A stretch of 64,000 nucleotides of DNA from Simmondsia chinensis. Its lineage: Eukaryota; Streptophyta; Magnoliopsida; Caryophyllales; Simmondsiaceae. The translations under genes were made by a program, and so were the position numbers. The notes under the pieces are model-generated. The model had not been told where the DNA came from and searched no databases. It saw nothing but the letters and a program-made list of their open reading frames with translations. Positions 10,906 through 22,114 of the stretch are shown here, piece by piece (position 1 is the first letter of the stretch; every line of letters starts with the position of its first letter). The stretch lies in the NCBI GenBank assembly GCA_018398585.1, contig JAGTTD010000001.1:34053938-34117937 (forward strand), given 5' to 3'.

Positions 10906-11577
10906 TTTTTGTAATACCAATTTGAAAAATATTTTCACTGACAAATAGATAGGCTTCAATTTGACTTGAATATTCTTCAAGTAATATTTGGAAACCAAAT
11001 TTCAAAAATGTTTCAAAAATATTTTTGTTAAAGCACCACATATCAATATTGAGATTTGATTCAATTTATATATCCTGATTCTAAGTCCTAAAAAAAAATG
11101 ACTTAAAGTGCTTGGGTTCATATCTCGTTCTCTTCATTTTGGATGAATCTTCTCTTCAAATTTGATAGCTTTTCCTCTTATTTCATCGTCTTAGAAAGCT
11201 TGATATCAACATAATTAGCCTTGATTTTTCCTAGCTTTCTTATGAGTCACTTTCAAATAAGATTCGAATAATTTAAACATAAAGATTCACTAAGTGATTG
11301 TTATCACCATAACTATCATATAAATGGCTTTTAGGGCTAACAAAGAATATGTATCTATGATGCAATGAGAACATTCAAATTTTCCTTTAACCCTATACCT
11401 AGACATATTACCATATGATGGAAAGTCATTAATTGTCCACAATAATATAGCCTGCAATGAGAAAGTCTCATTCATCGAGGCATCATACGTCTCCACACCA
11501 ATCTCCGACAACTAAATTAATTCCTTGATTTAAGGTTGTAGGTAAAAATCGTTGTCCTTGCCCGGTGCCTTTGGCCT
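10906..11577. other. Unassigned AT-rich spacer
   Basis: I see no gene, LTR or structural motif that can be supported. The 73-codon minus-strand frame at 11290-11511 has no recognisable features. Confidence 0.4.
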
Positions 11578-13390
11578 AATGTATCTTGTAATTTATATGT
11601 TTTATAATGCATTCCAGCGATATTTTCGGCTTTTACATGTGTGATATTGCATAATTTATGTGTATTTAGGCTTGGAATGTGTCTCTGTTGATATTGACCT
11701 TTTGGTTAAGTTGGGTTCACCTAATTCTACAAAAAGTGCTAAATTGAGTAATGTCCATGCCTATATCGATAACTGCTCGTTAATTGATCAGTCATCACCT
11801 AAGCATGATATGATAGGGATTTAGGGACCCCAATGCTGGCCATGTTCCTCTCCTTGAATGCCATAGGCCTAAAAAGGTTCTTGGGTTTGGGGATTGTCAT
11901 TATAAGCTCAACATAATTCATTTGAGGACATTGCCTTGGAATTTGGTTGATTGTGTGTTCTACACCACTTCCGACTGAAGACATCAAACTTAGCACTCCT
12001 AGGAAGCAATCCAACCTACTTTCATTTTGTTGTTAAGTTTTATTTTGTTCTTCTTTAATCTTGACCTCTCTTTCTTTTTCGGGACTCATTATTACCGCTA
12101 CCTTGGATTACTTTGTTTCTTGGATGTATTGAGTACTTATGTTCTTCAACTTTTCCTAACCCTTTAACGCGTTTACTTGGTCAATTTGTCTTGATTTTTC
12201 TAATTGTTTAGCTTTGTCTCTTTGCGGGCAATTTTGGGATGTCCTTCGCCACACCAAGCCTAACCGACTGTATTGAATCAGCATACCCGACTACCAAGGT
12301 TGTCTCTTTCCTTCTCTTGCATTCATTTCTATATTTGTTGCATTAAGAACAATGCAAGGTTTCTGAGTTTGGGGATGGTGTGAGTAGTTTGGAGTTTTGT
12401 TTGTCTTTCAGCATGATTTAATTTAAATTAGTTGAATTTTTACAAGGTAATCTATGAATTTATGTGAATTATATTGAGTTCAATTTTAAAATTCTTGGAA
12501 TTTTTAAACATTATGTAATGTGGTCATTCTTGGATTATACTTTTATATTCATTGTTTTTGTAAAAATGAAAAACCACAAGTCTATTTCTTATTCTTGAAT
12601 TCATTTTTGAAAAAAAAAAAGAGAAAAAAAGGAGTTACCAATGCTTCTTGTTATTAGGTAAGTACCCATGACTTGTTGGTTCTTGTAACCCCAGTTTCTC
12701 GAGAAAGTAAACCCATGGGGATGTTTTAATGCCCAGTATCCTAAGCCAACAAAATTGGAAGCTGCCAATTGAAAGCTCGTTACACGAGCTATAGAGAAAG
12801 CTTTAGAAGAATCACATTCTGTAAGTAACGTTGATAAGCACCAATGCCCAATTTGAGTGAGATATTTTTGCAAAATAATTTCTAGTGAAGGCTTAGGTTG
12901 TGAATTTCTTTGATTCAAGCAATTTGGTTCAAGAAGTGCCCCTCACTCAGTGCTTTAAGCCAACTGGATTGGGCGTCACCGACCGAGAAGTTGTTATATG
13001 GGTCTTAGGGAGACGCGCCTAACAAGAAGTTACTTCATAAAAGAGAAGGAGAGAAAAAAAGACATGAGATTCCTATTTCGTTTAGGGACACACATTCCTT
13101 TAATTATTTTCACTAATCGAGTTAGATATGATAAGTTTGGAGTAAGATAGAGCGTGAAAGTTTTAAACTCACTTACTAGTAAAAAGACATAAATGGTGAC
13201 CCAGGCTAAAACCAATTTAATAATATCATTACATGAGGATTCTTCTTTCTTAGGTACCCCCCTCAGATGTGTTCAGAAAATATTTTTCACGACTCTCTCA
13301 TGCAACCATATATCTAATTGAATCTTTCCTACTTTAGGCTAATTTGAAATGAGACTTGCTCAGGGATGAGTAAGGTTTGGTTTGGGGATG
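11578..13390 (+). mobile_element. Athila-like gypsy fragment (LTR start fused to internal sequence)
   Basis: 11578-11685 matches the first 100 bases of the LTR at 13391 (atgtatcttgta, tttatatgttttt, cattcc). It is followed at once by internal sequence that also occurs at 32070-32170 (aaaagtgct...agtaatgtcc; 'attgatcagtcatcacctaagcat'), the region after protease in the Athila-like element. From about 12000 to 13390 there are only G-rich 'tttggggatg' words (12372) and a degraded 3' region. The piece is a deletion derivative ending in a polypurine tract and LTR. Confidence 0.6.
13372..13390 (+). other. Polypurine tract of the Athila-like element
   Basis: aaggtttggtttggggatg directly precedes the LTR start tgatgtatcttg. 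This is the usual plus-strand priming site next to a 3' LTR. Confidence 0.6.
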
Positions 13391-14900
13391 TGATGTATCT
13401 TGTATTTTATATGTTTTTCAATACATTCCTACAATTTTTTCAACTTATACATATATATTTAGATTTAGAATGCGACAGAGCAAGGACATGTTGAAAAGTG
13501 GTGAAGAATGAGCTCAAATGGAAAACTTCGAACACTAAATTGAAAAACCCAACCACATTTGAGGTTTTTACCAATTGGGCCATAATTTGACCAAGAAAAG
13601 TCCCCCCTTGGATGCGTAATCGATCGACCAAGCAGTTTGGCAATTAGTCAAGCTTAAAAAGAGAAAAAAAGTTTAAAAGAAGAGCCTCCATGACCTAATA
13701 ATATCTAATTCCACTAATGAAACCCCTAGGATCACATAGGCCTCTTTGAGAGCTTCAATTTGATATGTCATTTGGCCTGTGACTCCGTACAGATCAAATG
13801 TTACGTGCACTTTAAGTTAACTACGCGCGTTGCAAAAAAGACACGCGTACTGCTAGGGCATGCTGCCACTATATAAAAAGAGAGGGGATCCTAGTTTTAT
13901 CCTCTTTTAGCCTTTTCTCTCTTCTCCTCCTTTCTCGAGCTTCCAAGAGAGATCAAAATTTTCTCAAAGGCCAAAACACTAATGGTCGGAGTACTGGGGA
14001 TAAAAGGAAGAGTCAAGTCAACATCGATCAAGGGAATCTTCAATTTATAAGTTTTTCTTCACTATTGTCTTTTGATTTTGTGATGTGTAAAACTCGTACG
14101 GAAGAGCACACTCACAGTTTAGAGGTAAAGGACGGGTAGTCATCCAGATCCTAGAATTATATTTTATTTTATGATCATAACTTGAGTTATACTATTTCTA
14201 TACCTCCATGGAGAATTCTTTATTTAGATTGGTTGTCTATTCATGCCCTTGTATTCATGGCTAAATTTCCATTATATTTGTGATTTGTCTTGTGTTTGTT
14301 GCTTAGACTGTAGTATGAAAAGTTTTTCATGAGTGCTTGGAGTTGAGGTTTTACCCAACCCAAAACAAAATTTGTATACAAATTAATATTAAATTAGGAG
14401 AAACAAAGAAATTTGTAAGTGCCAATTACCTAGAGTGATAAGGTGGGTTATGCCCTTCGATTAATTCAATACCTTACGCCCTGATTTTAGTACTAATCCA
14501 GGTTAAACGTGAAATTAGGTGTAATAACCGAATTTAGTAGTGCTACTGAGATAATCCGCACTACACCTAGAGCGATAAGATGGTTTATGGTCTTAGACTA
14601 CTTCATTACCCTAAACCCGAATTTAATATTAATCCAAGTTAAGAGCCCATAGGCTTAACTTTTAAAGTCATTATAATTATAAAATTTAATGATGGGATTT
14701 GATTGAGGCTAAACTAAATTCACACCCTCAACTTATCTTTGATCGGTTGACAACCCATTTACTATTTAAATTGCTATAATTTCTTTAATTGCTCAACATT
14801 TCCAGCAAGAACCCAAATTTAGACCACACATTAATTACTGAATTCACCTTTATACTGATTCCCCATGGATATTAAACCCATGTACCCGACCTATCTATGG
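13391..14900 (+). mobile_element. Athila-like LTR
   Basis: It starts tgatgtatcttgta after a polypurine tract and ends near 14900 before a gypsy-type primer site, so one LTR serves as the 3' end of the sequence to its left and the 5' end of the gag sequence to its right. A TATA box (13870) sits before a pyrimidine-rich leader. The LTR contains two similar blocks, 'cctagagtgataaggtgggttatg' at 14430 and 'cctagagcgataagatggtttatg' at 14568, an internal duplication of about 140 bp period. The right edge is approximate. Confidence 0.65.
13870..13878 (+). promoter_or_regulatory. TATA box of the Athila-like LTR
   Basis: tatataaaa is followed about 45 bases later by a pyrimidine-rich run (ccttttctctcttctcctcc). 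This is a normal polymerase II promoter layout in a plant LTR. Confidence 0.55.
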
Positions 14901-14930
14901 GTTTTTAATGCCATTGTCAGGGAATCGATA
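14901..14930 (+). other. Athila-like primer-binding site
   Basis: tttttaatgccattgtcagg is a degraded form of TTTGGCGCCGTTGCCGGGG, the primer site of Athila/Tat gypsy elements. Its position right after the LTR supports that family. Confidence 0.6.
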
Positions 14931-15199
14931 GGCAAAGTTAAATTTAGTGATTAATGAGTTTTTGTTTTCTGTTTTTTTTTTCCATTTGTTTTCTTTGTTT
15001 TGTTTGCTTCGCTTCAGGCTTGTGACAAGGGTTAATTTTGCTCGCTCTATAGTGCATGTACGATAGAAAGTCGCTCAATAGCGAATTGATTCCTATTGAT
15101 CCAAAAATTGAGTCGACTTTGTCTACCTTAAGGCGGCACAAAGCAAGTTCGAGTTTAATGCACATTATGGCTAAATAAGCTAATCCACAGCTAGTGCCT

Positions 15200-16530
15200 G
15201 TCACGCCACGCAGGATTGTGGATCACTTTGTTCCCCAAGCTTACACTGTGATAACTGGAGTTGCATTACCTACGATGGGTAATGCAAATTTCTTAATCAA
15301 GCCTGGGTCATCAACATGCTTCCCATGTTCTATGGAAAGCAGAATGAAAGCCCGTATGAACAGCTTGATGCTTTTCTTGAAATTTGCGAAACATGTCATT
15401 CACAAGGTGTTTCGAACAACATGGTTATGCTATGTCTTTTTTAGTTCTCATTAAAAGATGCAGCCAAATGATGGTTTTAGTCCCTATCGAGGGGAGAAAT
15501 CACAACTTGGAATGATTTGCAACAACGGTCTTGGTCAAGTTTTTCCTTGAAGCTAGGACTATTTCTATTAAGCGTGTTATTATCATTTTCAAACAAAAAG
15601 ACCGAGAATAGTTTCATAAGAGTTGGGACAGATTGAAAGAGCTTCTTAGAAGCTGTCCTCACCATGGGTTACCCAAGTGTGCTTTGGTGTAGAACTTTTA
15701 TAATGGTCTCACGGGTTTGAACAAGAAAATGGTGGATGCTTTGTGCCAGGGTGCATTCAACCAACAAGAGGAGGATGCAGCAAGGATTCCCTTTGAGTGC
15801 CTTAGAGAACACTACCTTGACCAAGCCGCTTCTGTTAGGGTGGTTAGGGTAGGTACACATGGTGTCTATGAGGTGACACCAAGCAAAGGCATAGTGCTTA
15901 CACTTGAAGCATTTAGTAGAAAAATTGATTGTATTGTGGCATCTAAGGTCAATCGTATTAATGTGAATTTGGTTAATGCAACTGAGTCATTAAATGGCAC
16001 TAACCTCTGTGGCATTTGTTCTGGTGAGGATCATTCAATGTTTGATTGTCCATGTGCCTCATAGTTCCCTGGGTATGTGCAAAATCAGGTGTATGTAGTG
16101 CAGGGCTATTAATGAAAAACAACCCATACTTGAGCACCTATAATCAAGGATATGACAATCATCTAAAATTCTCATGTAGACGAAATAGTTATCAGAACAT
16201 GCCACAAGCCAACGCGATCCCTACCTTATAGGTAACGCACATACTCCTGGTTTTCAGGGAGGGCAAAGATATTATGCTCAACCTCACGGTACTGTTACTT
16301 GTGCTACCCCCTCCCCCCAACCTCCAAGATACACATCATAGTTCAAGGAGGGTATGCTCCGCTTTATGAATGACACTACACAGCTGGTTCTATCTTACTC
16401 TCCGTCCATTGCCAAACTAGAGAACCAAATAGGACAGTTGGCCCAAGTATTAAAATAGAAAAAGAGGAAGGGAGATTACCCTCTGGCAGGTTCAACTGGT
16501 TCTAACCCTAACTCACTTAATAACAAGCTA
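15200..16530 (+). pseudogene. Athila-like gag remnant, 5' part
   Basis: Broken frames give one continuous gag: NFLIKPG...YEQLDAFLEICETC (15290-15400), a FSLKDAAK-WF block with GEITTWNDLQQR (15450-15530), FYNGLTGLNKKMVDALCQGAF (15700-15760) and a zinc-finger-like CGICSGEDHSMFDC (16010-16055). YLSTYNQGYDNHLKFSC follows near 16130. These are the retrotrans_gag hallmarks of Athila. At least two frameshifts and several stops are present. The gene is cut at 16539 by Tat-E and continues at 23484. Confidence 0.85.
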
Positions 16531-16538
16531 CGATTGTT

Positions 16539-17929
16539 TGCTCTATTTTGTTTCAAGTGTTGTATGTGGTCGTTATATATGTGTGAAAACAAAACAAATG
16601 TGCAATAGGGGCTCTTCCATGACTAGGGGTGAGCCTAAAGATGAATTGCATGTCTTGGACCACACTCACTCACCATTTTCAAAGAAAAGGTTGTGATATG
16701 TTGGTGTATTTGATTCCGTTATACCTTGACTTCTGCTTACGCTTCAATTAAATGCTTCAATTAAAAATAATTTTTTGGATTATTTGATTTTTATTGACAA
16801 AAAATAAGAGGATATGGTCATAACTCAAGTGGCAGTTACATTGAAGGAGTAGGGCCTGTAGACACCTTTCCTCGTACACTTAAAAGTCAGGAACTGGGGT
16901 GGAGACAAACCTAGGAGCTCAGCAGTCCACTTACAAGCATGAGTCAATTAGATTTTTAAGCTTGGCACCCTAGACTTATAATAACTCGAATGAGTTAGGT
17001 TAGGCAAGATGAAGGTGGAGCAAACCATATTCAAGACATTGGACTAGGACCAACGCAATCAGAGGACAAACCCTTGGCCATTAAAGCCCTAATCAATGAT
17101 GCAAACCTAAGATCACCTGACATATTAAGCAATGACTGTAGTGTTAAGACCAAAGTAACCAAGGGACTAAGCCTTCGCTATCAAAGCCTTAAACTAAAGC
17201 CTCAATGCTTAAATTGTAAAATTTTCGAAACAAATTAAAACTAGAGAGTTGTACTTGAAGCTTGAAGACTATATTACAAACGGAAATAAATACAGCAGTT
17301 GATCGACATTACGCCACGCCTAGTTAAGTTACGCTATTCCTATGGAAAAAGCACAAGGGTGCTGTAATAAGGATGAAAAACTTGTCGGAGTTTTATATGA
17401 GTGTGGGTGCTACTTCGGACTGACACAACGTCCTTTATTTATTGAAACATAAAACTAACAACTGCTCCTATTTTTACAGTAACTCCACCCACGTCTGGCC
17501 ACTAAGCTGATCTCTTGCGCACAGTTATCGTCAACATGCCTCGAGTTTTAGAGTGAAGTCCTTGCTGCCCACGCATGAAAAATCTGGTAACGATCCCTTC
17601 TGAAAGCTCCATGTCTTCTTGAATTATGCTCAGGGCCCAAACAGTTGAAATTGCGTTTGAAGTAATTAGCTCGAGCCTAGAAATCACTGTTCATGTAGCC
17701 TTTCTGGTATGGCCTTGAGCTCAAGCTCATACCACCCTTTAGCTAACTCAAGTCTTGAGTGGCTGTTACCTTTAGTAAAGACATAGGTGCTTCGAGTACT
17801 GGTCTCGAGATGCCATCATCATGATATCCAAATGTCAAACTCTCCTCGAGGATGACCTCACGTGATGTCCACGTGGCATTCTGTCAAAAACTGAGTCATC
17901 CTTACCTTAGCGAAATTAGGGTGTAAACA
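16539..17929 (-). mobile_element. Tat-E 3' LTR
   Basis: Direct repeat of 22115-23483 (words such as 'aataggggctcttcca', 'gtggagacaaacct', 'gaggatgacctca'). By eye the two differ at well over a tenth of positions, implying an old insertion. It is preceded on the minus strand by a purine-rich tract. Confidence 0.85.
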
Positions 17930-17952
17930 AATGATCCCTTTTAGCCGTTGGT
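17930..17952 (-). other. Tat-E polypurine tract
   Basis: The minus strand reads ggctaaaagggatcatt immediately before the 3' LTR start. Confidence 0.5.
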
Positions 17953-18052
17953 AAATTCAAATTTACAGCAGCTAAAATAAGGTTGATTTGACCCTCAATG
18001 GCCACAGGGGCCCCTTGATAGAACACGTCCTTTGCTCCTTCCTTCCTGCGTC

Positions 18053-18062
18053 TATAAATATG
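18053..18062 (+). promoter_or_regulatory. Plus-strand TATA box antisense to Tat-E
   Basis: tctataaatatgac on the plus strand is followed by a pyrimidine-rich leader (18100-18140) and catggctta. It lies between the pol remnant and the 3' LTR of Tat-E, pointing against the element. Some Tat-lineage elements carry antisense genes in this interval. Only short broken frames follow here. Confidence 0.35.
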
Positions 18063-18379
18063 ACGGTTAGGGCTTTAAGTTTTCACTTTGGCTCTGCACT
18101 CTCCCTTGCTGATTTTATTACCTTTTCCCCTTTTCTTACCATGGCTTAAGCCTTATCCGACAACTAGATCTATCTAATGTTCTTCAGAGGCTAATGAATC
18201 ATACTTCTTCAAAAGAAATCCTCTACATCCCTTAAGGCCGTTGGACCTGGTGTCGCCAGATTTCCTATTTTTCTCAACATGTAGAGTCTTCTCCATAAGT
18301 GTTGGTGCTCAAATCCTTAGCGCTCGACTAGAGTAATAAGCCAATAGCCACATGAAATAGGTGGATGACCTAGCTGGCT

Positions 18380-19300
18380 TTCCAGTGGAGGAGGGACTTT
18401 TGCCTTGTTAAAGGGTCTGTCTTGCCAGTCTTCAAACCCTAGAAGCGGGTCAAGCTTATAAATCCCTGGAGGCCTGATAGTTCTAAGCTGTAATTAGGAA
18501 TCTTTGTCTCCCAATCGAAGCAATCCTTGAATTCACAAAGAAAAGTCAAGTACTACTTTCTCTGCTCTTCAGAAAGTAGAGCACTTAGATACGTGGGTCT
18601 TGGGTCATTTATAGAACCCAAGTTAACCTCTAGATGGGGATCTTAGAATTCAGCCCTTAGATCCTCCATTTTGGCTGGTGCTGCTCTTAGATAAGAGCGC
18701 TCCAACTCTTTCTCTTGTGTTGCATGAACTTGGAAACCATGAAATGGTTGCTCAGTCCATAGATGATCCTCAGCATGCCAGGCCACGAGCCGAGCTAATG
18801 CGGAGGAAATGGCCTCTTGGGCCATTATTGGGAGGTCTCGGTCCCTCCACACGGAATTTTTACGTGATGACGTCTTGTCAACATTGACGGGCCCAGACAC
18901 AATAGCTAGATCATCAAGATCCATGTGCTGTGCTTGCTTGCCTTTATGAACGTCGGCTTCTTCCTGAGTGAGCTTAGTTAGGCAACATTTGAGCGCCATT
19001 CTCCTTTGCACTTCCCTTTTCCGCAGCTATCTTCATTTCTGGGTTCGTGTAAGGTTGGAAGGTCCAAGTACCTCTTGGCTGAGGTTATTCCTCCTCCACG
19101 CATTTCCGAACCTGGGACTTGATGGCTGGTACCCTGCCTATTGTGGTGCGGAGCGAGTGTCCACATCCAGTAAGGTATATTTGGGATTCCTCATAGGGTG
19201 CCCTGTCCTCATGGTAATCTAAGTTTTCAAAGGGGCATCCTTGACTGGATCATTTCCCCATGATTTCTCAGATGGCATCTTCAGTTCTAATGGAGGGTTA
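18380..19300 (-). pseudogene. Tat-E protease/linker and RT N-terminal remnant
   Basis: The minus strand contains TMRTGHPMRNPKY near 19190, shared with MRTKHPKRNPKC of Tat-C at 40920. A 122-codon frame follows (18643-19011), then NLGSINDPRPTYLSALLSEE and FLCEFKDCFDW near 18560-18620. The last two are the RT entry of Tat elements ('..YLSxxLxxEE..YxxFLxEYKDVFAW'). The sequence breaks off just after this, so the catalytic RT palm is deleted. Confidence 0.7.
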
Positions 19301-22051
19301 ATAGGAGATATGTGTCTGGGAAGCAGCCTGTGCCCTGAGCTTTCTCATTGCAGCTTGTATTCTCCCACAACATTGGTCGCATGTCGAATAAGACATCTTC
19401 TTCAAACCATGAGAAACTCTATCTCGGCTGGTTTGATTTTGTGATGACCCTGAATTACCAGTAGTTCCCATTGCCAACTCCTCTGCCACTATCAGCGTGA
19501 TGGTGAAATCACTGTGGAGCTTGACCACTAGATTTTTGAAAACAATGCACTTATTAGTAGGGTAGAGCTTAGTGATATGCCACCAGCATATTCCTTCATG
19601 CAAAGTGCGTGCTACTTTTAGGAACCTAAGTATCCCTTCAATGACTAGCCATTTAAAAAGAAGAATGGCCACCTTTGCTTTATGACTGTTGCCGAGGACC
19701 ATGTTTCTCTTGTACAAGGAAAAAGGGTTAGTCTGGACACAACAGGGTACATTTTTGTAAATGGTTTTGACAATGTTAACTTGGAGAGGAATAGTATAAG
19801 GGTCTTTATAGACACCCATCTATCCTTCTTGCGAGAAAATTTACTCCCTCGATTCCATGGCTTCTTGAACCATGTTTCTAAAGATTACGCAGTTCTTCGT
19901 TAAGCGAGACAATGAATCGTGCCTTTCATAGTACACCGTCCCCTTACTTATATTGGGGTCCAGTTTACTGCACTTACCCTTGATCTTGCGTTTTTGATTT
20001 GCCTCGAGCCAGCCAACTATTCTATCGGCTCTTAAAAGGTCAAACGAATATTTTCTCAAATCTTGGGACTGATAAGACTTCCTAGCTTTGACATCCTTCT
20101 AAAATAAAGGATTGTAAACCATAAGAGAGCTTTTAATGTATTCAGCTACGTCAATCTCATAAGGAGGTTTGTCATCCTCGTCTATTAGGTCATGTACATA
20201 AGTCCCGTACATGCTATTTTTCTTGAGTATTTCTTCCTTTAGGATTCCTTCATATCTAGTGGCACATTCTGCTGGCCGAAAAAGCATTATAAATTTAGGG
20301 CCTTTAGACTTCTTCCTGAACTTCGACATCCAAGTCATTAAGGGCCAGCTTAGCATACTCAACTTCATGAAGTGCAGCGATGCACTTTAACTTGGCTGGT
20401 TTGTACTAGTTAATGTATTCTTCCACTGACTCTCCTTGCTTTTGTCTCATTTAAGCCAAGTCTGACACGGAAGCTTCTAACTCCATTCTTGGGAACTGTT
20501 CTTGGAATTGTCTGGCCATATTGTCCTAATAGTAGACAAAATTAGGAGGAAGACCGATATACAGCTGTAAAGCAGTTCCAGTCAATGAGCCAGGTAACAA
20601 CTTTAGCTTTAGATATGGGTTTTCTGTTGCTTCCCTGCATTACCAATTAATTGTCTATGTAGTTAGAGCAAGGCTTACTGTACTCGGGTCTACTGACCCT
20701 CGTGAGGCCAGACCCATACATCTATTCGATGAGGGCGGCCAATTGGTCCTGGAGGGGAAGGTTAGGCACATTATGATGCACCTACCACTGCTCCCCAAGT
20801 GCCTGAGGACCCCTAAATACCCATCACAAATGGGTGTGGGGACGTCGGCTGCCCCCAAACTATGGGTAGGTCCCTTTATCGTGATGGCCATGTACTTGAT
20901 TGGCCATAAAGTATGCCACATCCTTGGTTATCTGGCATGCCTGAGAGCATACAAATGCCAGCAGGCTATTCATTCATCCTTATTTGATCAACCCTCAAAT
21001 CATGGTCTAAAGGAAGTGAGTTATTATTTTGCCCACGCTGCGCCCCCCCCCCCCCCCCCCCCCCCCCCCCCGCGGACACTTAAATAGAGAACCTAATCTA
21101 ACACTCCTAGTTCCAAGCCTTGAATGGGCCTTGGGATTGCCTCTGCTGCTTAAGGGGGAATGTATAACTCTGCCCCCCATCTGGGAATAGGGAACGATGG
21201 TGCAGTAGGAATAAGATCCCTCGAAGCTGGAGAGATAGTCTAGTTTAAAGGACTTACATCTCCTAAAAGCACGTTGTAATTCCTATGGCCGGGTATCAAG
21301 GGTATAACACCCGAAGCAGCCAAAAAGGAATTTTCCGTCCTCTCGAAGACCGTATGGTTAATCTGAACAACTGGTAACCACGAGCTCGAGAGAGCCTTAC
21401 GAGGATAATCAGCAAGTACTGATGGTGGGAGAACTGATCCTAATTGCCTAATGTCCTCCCTAATCGCTTGAAACATGCCACTATGAGCCTCGATTTGTCT
21501 GACTAAGCTAGGTTCAACTTCAACCACCGCCTATCTCGCCACATCCGTGGCAATAAGGGTAGCAGTAGAAGACAAGGACGCATTCATCACTACCAAGGCT
21601 CTATTAGTCTCTTTATGAAGCCTTTCTTCATAGAGGTTCCAACATCATTTTTTGCGGCTGTTGGACTCGTTGGTCCACTATCTCTAGATGAAGTTTGAGC
21701 CACTAGATTGTGCTCAGTTTAACCACGTTGCCTCTCAAAAGCTTCTCTCACAGTCTGTTGGACTCGTTGGTCCACTATCTCTAGATGAAGTTTGAGCATA
21801 GCCATAAAACTCTTGCAAGAATGCCCATCGAGCCTAATTCTTTCATCATCTTTGATGTCATCATGACTGCCAGTTTCCTTAACGTGGCTATGACTTGGTT
21901 CATCCCTTCGAGACAAGGGACTTTGCTCAAGAGGGTGCTCCAGCGGGGAGCCAATGAGGGCTAAACCTTCTAGTTCCTCATGCTTGAGGGCAGTGGACCT
22001 TCTAGTTCTAACCATTGGTGAATGGCTAGCAATTATGTTACTGTAATCCAT
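19300..22051 (-). pseudogene. Tat-E gag remnant
   Basis: It begins MVRTRRSTALKHEELEGLAL, matching MVKTRRAIVLEYEEPK of Tat-C at 32902. Then come KSFMAMLKLHLEIVDQRVQQ (coiled-coil-like), EVEPSLVRQIEAHSGMFQAI near 21500, MRQKQGESVEEYIN near 20440 and LKCIAALHEVEYAKLALNDL near 20330, the retrotrans_gag C-terminal helices. Frames at 20099-20368, 19841-20059 and 19298-19819 continue the protein with stops between them. A poly-C run (21043-21071) interrupts the frame. Confidence 0.75.
21043..21071. repeat. Poly(C) tract of 29 bases
   Basis: A pure run of C inside the Tat-E gag. It creates an artificial run of prolines in plus-strand frames and a poly-G tract able to form quadruplex structure on the other strand. 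The length may be unreliable. Confidence 0.9.
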
Positions 22052-22069
22052 GACAGGCTAAATACAATG

Positions 22070-22114
22070 AAGTCTTGTTATAAGCCTCCAACTATGGTTG
22101 CCAAAAAGGCGAGT
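22070..22114 (-). other. Tat-E primer-binding region
   Basis: The minus strand after the 5' LTR reads actcgcctttttggcaacc. The tttttggcaacca segment resembles the tTTGGCGCC-type gypsy primer site but is degraded. Confidence 0.4.

Noticed and set aside
20743..21087. Plus-strand frame with a run of prolines
   Set aside because: The run is the poly(C) tract and the frame lies antisense to the Tat-E gag.
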